From Corydoras sp. C115 (taxonomy: Eukaryota > Chordata > Actinopteri > Siluriformes > Callichthyidae): 64,000 nt of DNA. Made by a program: the position numbers and the translations under genes. The notes under the pieces are model-generated. The model was not told the DNA's origin and did not search any database. It saw only the letters and a list, made by a program, of their open reading frames with translations. Each line of letters starts with the position of its first letter. Position 1 is the first letter of the stretch. The stretch covers positions 1 through 64,000 of the forward strand of contig JAFMOC010000767.1 of the NCBI GenBank assembly GCA_019802505.1, given 5' to 3'. Shown one piece after another: positions 20,970-32,450 of the stretch.

Positions 20970-23900
20970 ATGGCTGATGACTTTGACATAGAAGCAATGC
21001 TTGAGGCACCGTACAGAAAGGTGGGTGTATTCTTTGTCAGAGATTCGGTAGTTATTACATTCTACAATTCTAACTTCAAACCAAACTGCAAAATTTCACT
21101 AGCATGTGTACAGATATGTTTGTTTCTGTGATAGTGGTTTCAATAAATAAATACCCATCTATCTCTTTTTGTAGACATGCCTATATCTCACCTCTACTCC
21201 CATGAATTCCAGTGTGAACTGTCAAAAAAATGAAGGTAGTAATTGCCCCATATATTGATGTACTGTGGTACCCTTGGTTAAAACTGGTAGGCTAATTTTG
21301 GTGCCAACAGAATATACACAGTGAATGCAGATGAGTTTTAGATATGGGTATTAAATCCTGGAGATAAATGACGTTTATATGCATGGTGTAGCTTCTATCT
21401 GGACATGTAATTTGATCTTGCCTCCAGTACCAAACCTTAAATTTGCATCTGTATTCTGTTCCTGTGTTATTTCTCTCATTCTTCGGCCAGATCCATTTAC
21501 CTTTGTTCTCATGGGAATTTTTAAACTTGCTTAAAAATTTTACTAGGAAGTTTTTCATATTGACATGTACATGTATTGACATGACATGTACAGAAAAATG
21601 AAGTGTTTACATACCTGCCAACATTTGTAATGTTTAATTAACATTACAAATGTGCAATTCTGTGGTTTTACAAACAAGAAATAGATGAATGAAGCACATT
21701 GTGAAAAAAAGCTTTACAGCTCTACAGGTTGTTTTAAGATGCAAATTAAAGAGCATCTCATCTATAAATTTTCATTGGGAGTGGATGTTACTAAGTCGTG
21801 TAAATCCGTTTGCTTCAGGGCAAGATGTGTGACTGGGGTGTCATCGAACTCTTACAATCCACGAAGCCATATGGGGTGAAGATCACTGGAATGACATCAC
21901 CACTGGAACTCACTTAATGGCTCCCTACTAATGTTGCCACTTGGTTTTATAGGCACAGATAGTCTTGGTACTAGTTAGACTAAGTTCCTTAACATGCCAT
22001 ATTTATTTTAACAGCATAGCAGTAGATTTCAACGTTTACTGTATTACAATCAATGAAAATACTACAGAGAAAAGAAGAATTCATCAGCCCGGTGTTTCTA
22101 ATTTCTTTAATTTTTGGGCGGCCTCCTGAACTCATCAATTGTTAAAAGACATTTAATGATCTTTTTATATTCTTTTTTTTTCCCCCCATCCCTTTTATCC
22201 GTACGACTTGCAATGTTACATCGTCCTGCTCACGATGTTCTTCTATCAACCCTGCTTAGGATGACATCAAGTCCACGAGTTCCAATGGTCATGAGGAGCG
22301 GAGCAAGAAGTGAGTACTTTTATTTATTTATTTATTTATTTATTTTTAATGTACTTTTTTTAAATGATAAAACACGTATTTAGTGTTTAGTATGGGTGCA
22401 CATTATAGCTGGCCACTAGCATATTCATTTTTGAGTATTATATTCATGCATTCCATGGCGGCACGGTGGCTTAGTGGTTAACACGTTCGCCTCTCAGCGC
22501 TAGGGATTCCCTGTTCGAATCCCCATCTGGGTGGAGTTTCCATGTTCTCCCTGTGTCCGTGTGGGTTTCCTCCGGGTTCTCCGGTTTCCCCCCACAGTCC
22601 AAAAACATGGATCAAGTCAATTGAGTTTTCCAAATTGCCCCATGTAGAGTGTGTGTGAGTGAGTGTGTGCCCAGCGATAGGTTGGCGCCCTTCCTAGGTG
22701 TATCTGCCCAGCGCCCGAAACGTTCTCCCCTGGATGGGCATGGGGAAGCCCCCTGCGACCCTACTATAGGATAAAGTGGAAGATAATGAATGAATGAATA
22801 TTCATGCATTCCTACTTTTTGTACATTCTGTTTGGGGTTTGTGGGTGCTTAGACCCATTCTATATTAAGTTAAATGTTTTTTTTTTTTGTGTTTATTTTT
22901 ATTTTTTTAAATAGATTTTGCTGTTGTTGCCATTGATTGTATTAAAGGGCCTAGCTCTCTTGCATTACATAATACACAATCCATCATACAAAGCTGAACT
23001 GCTTGAATTTTTGTGCCAGGACTGACATAAGATCACCTAAATACAGTTTGAAAGACTTGTGGAAAGTATGCCAAGACATGAAAGTGATTAAAAATCAGTT
23101 ATTCCACCAAATATTGATTTCCGAACTCTTCCTGAGTTAAAACATTTAGTATAGTATATAGTATAGTTATTTACATTTAGTCATTTAGCAGACACTTTTA
23201 TCCAAAGCGACTTACAAATGAGAACATTACAAGTCAGAAGTTATGCAGAAAACCAACTAAACTGTAGATTCATCAAACCTGATTATTTGATGCCGCGTGC
23301 CCCCCCCCCCCTTTTTATTTATTTATTATTTTTTTTAACAACAGGTTTTTGTTAAAGAGATGCATCTTCAGTAGTTTCTTAAAACTGCTTAGTGATACTG
23401 CCTAATGGACAGAGTTGGGAAGATCGTTCCACAATTTTGCGGTGGTGAAAGCCACGGAGTGAGCATTAGCTCCTTGGTGAGGTGGAATCGCCAGGCGGCA
23501 ATCATCACTGGAGCAAAGTGAACGATTTGGAGTGTATTTTGAAAAGATAGAGTGACTGTAGGAGGGAAGATCCAGAAATGGTTCTGTAGGCCAGAGTCTG
23601 TGACTTGTACTGAATGCGAGCAGCTACAGGGAGCCAATGGAGGGAAATGAGTAATGGAGTGACATAAGTTCGCTTGGGCTGGTTAAACACAAGTCGGGCT
23701 GCAGAGTTTTGAATTAGTTGAAGAGGTCTGATTATGGAAGCTGGGATACCGGCAAGTAGCGCATTACAATAAGCCGGGATAGGACTAGGGCTTGAACAAG
23801 CAGTTGGGTAGCGTGTACAGTCAAGAAGGGTCTGATCTTCCTTATGTTGTAAAGAAGGAATCTGCAGGAACGGGCGATTTTGATAACATGATTAGAGAGT

Positions 23901-26900
23901 TTAAGGTGGGAGTCTATTGTGAAACCAAGGTTCCGGACAGAATTGGTTGGGGAGATTGTGGAGCCGTCAATTTGGAAGGTCAGGTCGTGATGGATTGAGG
24001 GTTTAGCTGGGATAATGAGAAGCTCTATTTTTTCTAAATTTAATTTGAGATGACAGGCCTTCATCCAAACAGATATGTCGGTGAGGCAGGCAGATATCCG
24101 ATTTGAGATCGTGGTGTCGTCAGAGGCAAAAGACAGATGAAGCTGAGTGTCCTCAGCAAAGCAGTGGTAAGAGAAAGAAACCATGCGCCTAGATGACTGT
24201 GCTCAGTGATGTCATGTATAGTGAGAAGAGGAGAGGACCAAGTACAGAGCCCTGAGGCACACCAGTGTGTACTTGGTGAGAGTTCGAGATCTCCCCATTC
24301 CATGACACTTTGAAGGTTCTTCCTGAGATAGGATCGAAACCATTCAAGTGTCATATCAGAAAAGCTTATTTCAGATAGTGTTTCTAAATGAATGGGAACT
24401 TGTTTTCTTTGCCTTATTTGAGGTCTGAAAGCACTGCATCTTTTTCGTTATTTTGACCATTTCTCATTTTCTGCAAATAAATAAAAAATTTTTGCTTTTT
24501 CAGAGTTTTGGATATCCTTCCCAAGCTTTACAAGCTCACAATAGTTGGCAGGAATTTTGGCCCATCCTCCTGACAGAACTGGTGTAACTGAGCCATGTTT
24601 GTAGGCTCACTTGCTCACACATGCCTTTGAAGCTTTGCCCTTAAATGTTCAAAAGGATTGGGATACATTAACTTTATAAGTCACTTTGTAACCAGTTTTG
24701 CAGTATGCTTTGTGTCATCATCCATTTGGAATACCCATTTGTGCTTTAACCTTAACTTCCTGGCTGATGTCTTGATGCTTCAGTATTTCCACATAATGTT
24801 CTTTCCTCATAATGTCATCTATTTTGTGAAGTGCACCTGTCCCTTCTGCAGCAGAACAACCCCACAACACGATGCTGCCTACCCCATGTTTCACAGTTTG
24901 GACAGTGTTCTCAGGCTTGAAAACTTACCTCTTTTGCCTCCAAATGTAAAAATGGTCATTATGGCCAAACAGTTCAATTTTATTTTCGTCAGACCACAGG
25001 ACATGTCTCCATGTTTTATAACACCCCAGGTATAGAATACATTTTGGTCTATAGCCTACATAATTTATTTATTTTTAATTTTATTATTATTTCCATGATG
25101 GCACAATAATTTGGTAAACAAATTTTTCATCTACAACAAAAGCTGAGGAAATTTAAATGTTCTAATAAACCTATCATTTTTAAAATAGCTGATAAGTATT
25201 AAATACAAAAAAGTAGTTTATATTACTTTTCAATTTGTTAATTATTAAATGAAAAATTTACAAATGTTTTACTCGTGAGTAAAAAAACATTTTAAGAGTT
25301 TATGGAATTTGCAAAATGTATGTGTATTGCTATTTAGCCTAAAAAATATTCCTAAAAATATGCTTTCTGGTCCCTTACTCAACCTTAGTGTACATAATCC
25401 TTTATATACATAAGGGACGTATGTGAACTTGTGATTTTTTTAAATTGTGGTTTATATAAAAATTCAAACATATTTAAATATGGAAGGAAAAAGAAGAGTA
25501 GAAGTCGTAGCAGGAGCAAGGAGAAAAGGAGGAGCAGAAGTCGGGATCGTACGAATACTCACAACCAAGAGAAAAGTCGAGAACGAAAGAGGAGCAGGAG
25601 CCGTGAAAGGAAACGAAGCCGCAGCAAGGACAGAGGGCGCAGTCGCTCTAGGAGCAGAGAGCGGGCAGGACGCTTTAGAACAGGCTTGTATGTACACCAG
25701 GTCCTATTTTTTTTCTCCATGTTTTGTTTCTAGATATGTTACTGATTAGATAAACCCTAATTACAAAATTGCCAAAAACTCTACAAAAAGTTAGCTTTGA
25801 TTAATAAAAGTAAACCATTCCCTTTAAATGTTAATTGTGTTAAATGGAGAAGAGTAATAGTTGTAGCAGAGATCTTGTTTTTCAATCACAGCTCTGGAGT
25901 GAAATTTAATGGTGGTTCCAGAGGGAAGACTGGCCTACCACCTGTCATCAAACTAAGGTTTATATGATATTTTGATATAAGTAATTGCTATTCAGTAAGT
26001 GTGACAGTTATTGCAGTAAAAAAAAAAAACCTAACAAAGCATTTTCATGCAGCCGTAAAAGATCTCGAAGTCGCAGTCCCTTCAAACGAGAAAAAAGCCC
26101 CATTAGGTAAGTGTCAGCAAAGAATTTTACTACTTAAACAAAGTGACAAAAACAAGACACTGCTAACATTTAAGTTTTAATCTGGTAGGCTACCAATAGA
26201 TAACCTGACACCAGAGGAGAGGGATGCACGCACAGTGTTTTGCATGCAGCTTGCTGCTAGAATCCGTCCTCGGGACCTGGAAGAGTTCTTCTCTGCAGTG
26301 GGAAAAGTATTTATTTGTCTGAGAACATTTAATATTATCATGGTTGCCATTATCAGCATGTTTTAGCTTACTGTAATTCTTTATCAGGTAAGGGATGTAA
26401 GGATGATCTCTGATAGAAATTCAAGAAGATCCAAAGGAATCGCTTACATTGAGTTTATGGACACCACATCTGTCCCACTGGCAATTGGGCTATCTGGTCA
26501 AAGACTGCTGGGAGTACCAATTATTGTTCAGGCTTCACAGGTGAGAATTGGCTCTTTAGCCATGTCATGCGAATGTACAGACTGATTTGGATGTTTACTT
26601 TTCTTGATTATATTTTTTTAGGCTGAAAAAAATAGGGCAGCTGCCTTGGCCAACAGCTTGCAGAAAGGCAATACTGGACCCATGAGGCTGTATGTTGGCT
26701 CTCTGCACTTCAACATTACAGAGGACATGCTTAGAGGAATCTTTGAACCTTTTGGGAGGGTAGGAGCTCAGTTTTTCAACCCGTTTTATTTTTTAGTTTC
26801 TGTGATATTACACTGGAATTAAATAGACATTTCTTTTACTGTTTGTCACAACAGATTGACAGTATTCAGCTGATGATGGACAGTGAAACTGGTAGATCCA

Positions 26901-28318
26901 AAGGATATGGGTTTATCACAGTGAGTCAAAAAGAAAAGCTTCTATGAACATCATCTTATAGCTTATTTTATATTCGAGTATAATAAATATTTCATATACT
27001 AGTACACAGTGTAGGAAAACAAGTGTCATGTAGGAAAATGCTATGATACTTTTAACACTTATTAAAAGCAGACACAGTTTAGCCTCTGACTATGTACACT
27101 ACATAGTCACTAATATAACAAATTTTTGGCCTATCAAGTTTTCTGATGCAGAATGTGCGAAAAAAGCCTTGGAGCAGCTGAATGGTTTTGAGCTGGCTGG
27201 CAGGCCAATGAAAGTGGGTCATGTTACAGAGCGTACAGATGCCTCAACTGCTAGCTCCTTCCTGGATAATGATGAACTGGAAAGAACTGGGATTGACCTG
27301 GGCACCACCGGAAGACTGCAGCTCATGGCCAGACTAGCTGAAGGTAGGAACAGCTCTAAACGATTCTTTTAAGCCAGCAAAACTGTTAAAAATTTCGATC
27401 TGACAGATTATCATGCCAAATAATGACTTTTATAAAAATGAACTAAAGATATCTTGTCCACATCAGAATACCACTTTTCAATTGTTTATTTTACTAAAAC
27501 ACTACTTTCTACACCATTTTATTGAACAAAACTCTTTAAAAAGAAGTAAAACATTATCCAAACAGCTTTTGCATGCTCTTTTAGCTGTCCCACTATTTAC
27601 TCTTTGAGAAAATGCAGCAAATGTTTTGGGATTTGTAATATTTAATTTTTACTTTTATAATTATTCAACAATTCTTTTTTTTTTAACCCGAAACAATTTT
27701 ATTTTAACCCAAAAAAATGTTAAATATAACTAAATATAAATATACAAGTCAAAAGTTTAGACACACCTTTATCTTGCACAATTGTATCTATCCAATTAAA
27801 CCAGACAATAAACCACCAACCAGATTATTGTTCTCTGATGGTCCTGACCTAATAGAGAACAGAGAATCATGTCTGATCAAATTCTTGGAAAAATTTTATC
27901 GTTAAACAATTAAAAACAAGCTTTATACAATGTTATTTATGAGAAGATTCCCAGACAGGGTTTTAAAAAGGTACTTACTCAAGGTTGTCAAGCAGCTGGG
28001 TGTGTAGATCGCAACTACCCGCGATATAATTAAATTTCATACAACTAAATATGATCCATTACTTCTCAATATCATAAATAAATGCATATTGTATATCTGA
28101 AAATTTGCAGAATAACTGAGCATTTTTAATATAACTAAAAACTTAGTAACACATCAAACACGGACTAGTTGCAAAGGGTATCATTATCATTGCATTCGAA
28201 GAAAACACTTGTTGCTGGAAAATGAAAATCTGATAACTTCAGGTATTTAAATTTAAAGATTATCCACACATTTAAAAAAATATTTAAGAAGATAAATTAA
28301 ATTTAGTTAACTTATTAT

Positions 28319-28405
<87 letters not shown>

Positions 28406-28477
28406 AATAATATTGCAGGACATTATAAAGGCAACTGTAGGGGCCCTGCAGATGCCCTGTCATTTACTGGCGCGTGA

Positions 28478-28509
<32 letters not shown>

Positions 28510-30800
28510 TGGTAAATATGTGGGAATGTGGTTTTAAGATTAGCTTTTTTTTTCCGGAAGGTACTGGTCTGCAAATCCCTCCAGCAGCTCAGCAAGCACT
28601 GCAGATGAGCGGCTCTATGGTGGCCATGGCTGCAGCCACAGGTGAAATTTGAACTCTGGTGTCATTAAAGAAAATTCTGTTCCTCTATTGTCACAGATTG
28701 TCAGTTGGCTTTTTGTTCCGTTTGTTCTTTTTAGCTGCTATGAATCCTGGTTTGAGTTTTAACATTAATGTTCCTACAACACAGCCTTTAAATCTGCCAT
28801 CTCAGCCAATTGCCACACATTGCTTTCAACTATCCAACATGTTCGATCCAAACTCGTAAGTGAGCTGAACAGTTTGTATCTTTGGAGATTAAACTGTTTA
28901 GTTTTATGTTAATTGTTTGTTGCTTTACTTGCAGGGAGAATGATCCTGGATGGGATATTGAAATTCAAGATGATGTAATTGAAGAATGTAATAAGCATGG
29001 TGGAGTTATTCACATATATGTGGATAAGAAATCAGATGTATATAATATCCTTATATTTTTTAAAGATTAATAACTTATTACTGTTTTGTGCGTTTTTGTG
29101 CAAACTAAGTTATTCTCTATGTTTGCAGGGAAATGTATATGTGAAATGTCCAAGCATTCCTGCTGCCATGGCTGCTGTTAGTGCGTTACATGGCCGTTGG
29201 TTTGGAGGTGAGTGGTGTCCATGGTGAATGGTTTGTCCAGTACTACTCTTGTGTTTAGAATCAATCCATAAGCTGTTTAGAATCAACCCCAAAGGGGAAA
29301 AAAATATTTAATAAATATGTTGTTAATAAAAGTGCTTAGTTTGTCACTGTAGCATCCTGGCAAGTTTAAAGATGAAGACTTGATGACATCTTAAAAGAAA
29401 CAAAGTACATGAGATGTAATCGATTAAAATGATGTAGCATAAGGTTTTAGCACTATTTATCTAATAATCTTATCTAAAACTGGCAGAAGCAACAGAATAC
29501 ATGTAGTTTCAAAGTTTACTCATCATTCTGCACTTTTTTTCATAGTAAATATTCACACAAATATATACAGAACTACAGCAACTTTTGTCAAAGGTTTGAA
29601 ACCTTTAAAACATTTGTTTTTCACCATTCATTTTAAATTTGGCTTGTATTCTGCTGTCGCTACTCAAATAAATTCTTTCACATGTGCATAAGTAAGAACA
29701 GAGCAATGCTTAAATTCCACATGTTTGGTTGAAGCATACCAGTGCAACCCAAAAAGGGCACAACAGCCATTAACATGCCAGCACCTCATCAATATTATTC
29801 CCATGCTAGGGATTTTCCACAACTCAGACAATACCTGCTGTGTGGAAAAAATATATAAAAAATATTTTGTGATTGTGGCAGCACGGTGACTTAGTGGTTA
29901 GCACATACGCCTCTCAGTACTAGGGGATTCCCGGGTTCGAATCCCCATCTGGGTGGAGTTTCCATGTTCTCCCCGTGTCTGTGTGGTTTTCCTCCGGGTT
30001 CTCCGGTTTCCTCCCACAGTCCAAAAACATGGATCAAGTCAATTGAGTTCTCCAAATTGCCCCATATAGAGTGTGTATTCGTGCGTGTCTGTGTGAGTGT
30101 GTGCCCAGCGATAGATTGGCACCCTGTCCTGGGTGTATCTGCCCAGCACCCGAAACGTTCTCCCCTGGATGGGCATGGGGAACCCCACCGCGACCCTAAT
30201 AGAGGATAAAGTGGAAGATAATGAATGAATGAATTTGTGATCGTGGCGGCACGGTGGCTTAGTGGTTAGCACGTTCGCCTCTCAGCGCTAGGGATTCCCG
30301 GTTCGAATCTCCATCTGGGTGGAGTTTCCTTGTTCTCCCCATATCCGCATGGGTTTCCTCCGGGTTCTCCGGTTTCCTCCCACAGTCCAAAAACATGGCT
30401 CAGTCAATTGAGTTCTCCAAACTGCCCCAAATAGTGTGTCTGTGTGAGTGAGTGTGTGCCCAGCGATGGATTGGCGTCCTGTCCTGGGTGTATCTGCCCA
30501 GCGCCCGAGATGTTCTCCCCTGGATGGGCATGGGGAACCCCACCGCGACCCTACTAGAGGATAAAGCGGGAGATAATGGATGGATGAATGTGATTGTGTG
30601 TACTTTTAAAAAAACAACTGCTTTTCAAAGTCTGTAACTGTTTAAATGTTTGTAGGTTGAGACTTGAGTACATTGTTGTGCAATGTGTTTTCTCCCCAGG
30701 TAAAATGATCAAAGCAGCATATGTTCCTCTGCCAACATATCACAATCTCTTTCCTGAATCTGTGCAAGCTACAGAGCTTCTCGTGCCCACCCGCCGGTGA
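20970..30800 (+). CDS. rbm39: RNA-binding protein 39 (splicing factor, CAPER-alpha)
   Basis: Nuclear SR-related splicing factor and transcriptional coactivator that works with U2AF in 3' splice-site recognition. Coding exons: 20970-21020, 22260-22309, 25487-25687, 25892-25957, 26053-26106, 26189-26306, 26388-26540, 26622-26759, 26855-26920, 27139-27343, 28561-28641, 28735-28855, 28935-29037, 29129-29207, 30700-30800. All have AG/GT borders with matching phases and sum to 528 codons, near the vertebrate length. The protein starts MADDFDIEAMLEAPYRK. Residues 30-140 are an RS domain. RRM1 (about 150-230) has RTVFCMQLA and SKGIAYIEF. RRM2 (about 245-325) has MRLYVGSLHFNI and SKGYGFITF. The C-terminal U2AF-homology RRM3 (about 430-520) has VYVKCP and the RWF motif. 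The EDMLRGIFEPFGR segment of RRM2, known as the aryl-sulfonamide degron contact in human RBM39, is conserved. Introns hold several transposons. Paralogue (a or b) not resolved. Confidence 0.96.
21175..21235 (+). other. rbm39: Candidate poison cassette exon in rbm39 intron 2
   Basis: 61 nt between a good acceptor (ctctttttgtag) and a gtagta donor. The reading frame from exon 2 stays open through it but then shifts, and the first complete codon pair in exon 3 becomes GGA TGA, a stop. Inclusion would therefore trigger nonsense-mediated decay. RBM39 in mammals is known to control its own level through an NMD-inducing exon near the 5' end; homology of this exon to that one is inferred from position and effect. 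Confidence 0.6.
21819..21875 (+). other. rbm39: Second candidate cassette exon in rbm39 intron 2
   Basis: 57 nt after a tgcttcag acceptor and before a gtgaag donor. It is a multiple of three and open in the rbm39 frame, and would insert 19 residues (GKMCDWGVIELLQSTKPYG) between exons 2 and 3. It sits in a stretch less AT-rich than the rest of the intron. It could equally be a fortuitous pair of sites. Confidence 0.25.
22455..22798 (+). mobile_element. tRNA-derived SINE (family 1)
   Basis: 344 bp forward, starting at the tRNA-like head (gcggcacggtggcttagtgg) and ending in GAAT repeats. Flanked by tattcatgcattcc at 22441-22454 and 22799-22812. Lies in intron 3 of rbm39. Confidence 0.92.
23168..24365 (-). 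mobile_element. L2-clade LINE (family B), 5'-truncated
   Basis: Reverse orientation, with the 3' end at 23168 (tacatttagtcatttagcag on plus). The RT tail is in several frames: AEDTQLHLSFASDDT (the YADD box decayed to FAED), LKLNLEKIELLIIPA, SVRNLGFTIDSHL, and the thumb segment YVTPLLISLHWLPVAARIQYK. Multiple frameshifts are present. The homopolymer C-run near 23298-23309 corresponds to the G-run in sister copies. Confidence 0.85.
24470..25030 (-). mobile_element. Tc1/mariner transposase remnant
   Basis: On the minus strand the block from 25010 to 24650 resembles the DDE region of fish Tc1 elements (DENKIELFGHNDH and a following W-x-R segment), but it has frameshifts and stops. No clear terminal repeats remain. 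Lies in intron 3 of rbm39. Confidence 0.65.
28324..28402. repeat. (AT)n microsatellite upstream of rbm39 exon 12
   Basis: About 39 AT units, followed by a T-run at 28490-28510. Both lie in the 240 bp before the acceptor at 28560. Confidence 0.95.
29876..30233 (+). mobile_element. tRNA-derived SINE (family 1), first of a tandem pair
   Basis: Forward copy from tRNA-like head to GAAT tail. The word tgtgattg precedes it (29868-29875), and tgtgatcg separates it from the next SINE (30236-30243). Confidence 0.9.
30244..30588 (+). mobile_element. tRNA-derived SINE (family 1), second of a tandem pair
   Basis: Forward copy directly following the previous one and ending at a third tgtgattg (30589-30596). 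Its body differs from its neighbour at many positions (for example the region after gtccaaaaacatgg), so the two are not a recent tandem duplication of one copy. Confidence 0.9.
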
Positions 30801-31233
30801 TGCCCAACCACTTCAGCCTCGGTGTCCTTTCAGCCTTGTCTTTTCAAATATTCTGAGAAATTATTAATATTGTAGGCCTGCATTAAATGCCAAGTTTGTA
30901 ATACCTTGTACACTTGTACAATTTTTGAACATTACAGAAGGGTGTGTGTTAGTTTTGTATATACAGCCTGACTTTGTCCCTTTTTTAGTGGGCCCAGTAT
31001 CAATACACTATAGGGTCTGCCTGTCCATGACATTTGTTTTTCTTTATTTTTACACACAAATGAACTCATTTGAAATGAAGCCCCACAATTTTTGGTTGAA
31101 TATTACTCTATTCAATGTTTTGGGCTCTGTGAGCTGAGGCTGAGGTTCTGTGTGTTTATTGAACCCCTTTGCATTTGAAGTATCTTTTTCTAATTAAGAC
31201 TTGATTTTGTAAAGTTCTTTAACAATTCATTTA

Positions 31234-31239
31234 AATAAA
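31234..31239 (+). terminator. rbm39: Polyadenylation signal of rbm39
   Basis: AATAAA about 435 nt after the stop codon, followed by a T/G-rich stretch (ggtaaatgttctgggttatttg). It would give a 3'UTR of about 455 nt. Confidence 0.7.
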
Positions 31240-31259
31240 GCCTTTATGCTGGTAAATGT

Positions 31260-31724
31260 TCTGGGTTATTTGTTTCATAAATAAACTAATAAATAAACAT
31301 TTATATAAATATTTTTTTCATGAAGAATTATAAGAGCCATCCTGCATGTCTTCCTATTCCTTTAGCTGGCTGTGCATGTAGCCCTGAAGAATAAAGTATT
31401 TTGCAGGTATGTTCCTGCTGTGAATGGGTGTAATATGCAACAATCATTATTGCAGTATCACACACAAACCTTCTTTGTATTTTTGTCATATCTCACATTA
31501 TTTCATTGCTGTGGTACAAACTGCACTCAAATGCAGAAAACTCCATAAGATCAATCTTGTTTGGAACCAGGATGGTTCCAGACACCTGCTGGCTTGTTTA
31601 AGGTTGTTCTGCTGAAACTTTGAAGGCAACATGACCACCTCTAGTATTTTGACGTATTGAAACTTGGGCCTTGCCTTATAGAATGGAAAAACAGTGTATA
31701 TGGGTCTTCTGTCACAACTTTGGC
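31260..31724. other. Intergenic sequence after rbm39
   Basis: No gene or clear repeat recognised in this 465-bp stretch. Confidence 0.5.
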
Positions 31725-31898
31725 ATTTACATTTGGTCATTTCGCAGACGCTTTTATCCAAAGTGACTTCCAAGTATCCCAACTTGATGGTTGTATTCAG
31801 AACACAGGGTTGGCCACATTGGTAATTTCAGTGAACCTGTGATATGAACCCACAACCTTCAGATTGTTAGCTAACGCCCTAACCACTGAGCTACCAAT
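31725..31898 (-). mobile_element. tRNA-derived SINE (family 2)
   Basis: Reverse copy. On minus it runs ggtagctcagtggttagggc (A box), a decayed B box, and at the far end the tail gcttttatccaaagtgactt read backwards, shared with family B L2 LINEs. Same family as 50457-50652. Confidence 0.82.
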
Positions 31899-32448
31899 AA
31901 GAGAACAGTTCCTTTGTGAACTGTTACCTTTTTAACAGATTATTTTTCAGCAATACAACTTTATGAGAGATTCTTGTAGATGATTTGGTTTCATGTAAGT
32001 GTTTATATAATTGTTATAGTTCTCACAGGTACCTAAAGATCATTGATCATTCTCTGGAGCTGATCATTGTTTGCTTTTTTTCATTGGATGATCTACATGG
32101 ATGGTAGTATTATTTTTCGCAACACACATTTCAGATTTCTTTTTCCATTTCAGCATCCAACAATGTTATGCACTTCTTTGTTCCTCCCCGTAACTTCTCG
32201 AAAATTTATTACTCATTTGGTCTGAAACTGCCCATTTTACTCATTTAACAAAGACTAATGCCAGCAGGTACAACATTTTCCTGCCTTCTTTAAATAAGTG
32301 CCATAATTTACAAAATGACCTCACTATCACTTTTCATTTAAATGCATCCCTTGTGTTACTTCTGAGTACTATTTCTGATGCATTATCTTTTCTGCTTGAT
32401 TCACTAATTAAGTACATTAGTGATGTTAGACTGTTATTATTTTGCACA
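31899..32448. other. Unassigned intergenic interval
   Basis: AT-rich, short open frames only, nothing recognised. Confidence 0.45.
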
Positions 32449-32450
32449 TA

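Noticed and set aside
25464..25697. Minus-strand ORF opposite the rbm39 RS exon
   Set aside because: Mirror of arginine/serine codon runs on the plus strand; the plus-strand frame fits rbm39 in phase.
28435..28652. ORF from 28413 read as a separate small protein
   Set aside because: It is rbm39 exon 12 preceded by intron sequence and a T-run.
29883..29950. tRNA genes at the heads of the 345-bp repeats
   Set aside because: Same reason: repeated SINE heads with variable substitutions.
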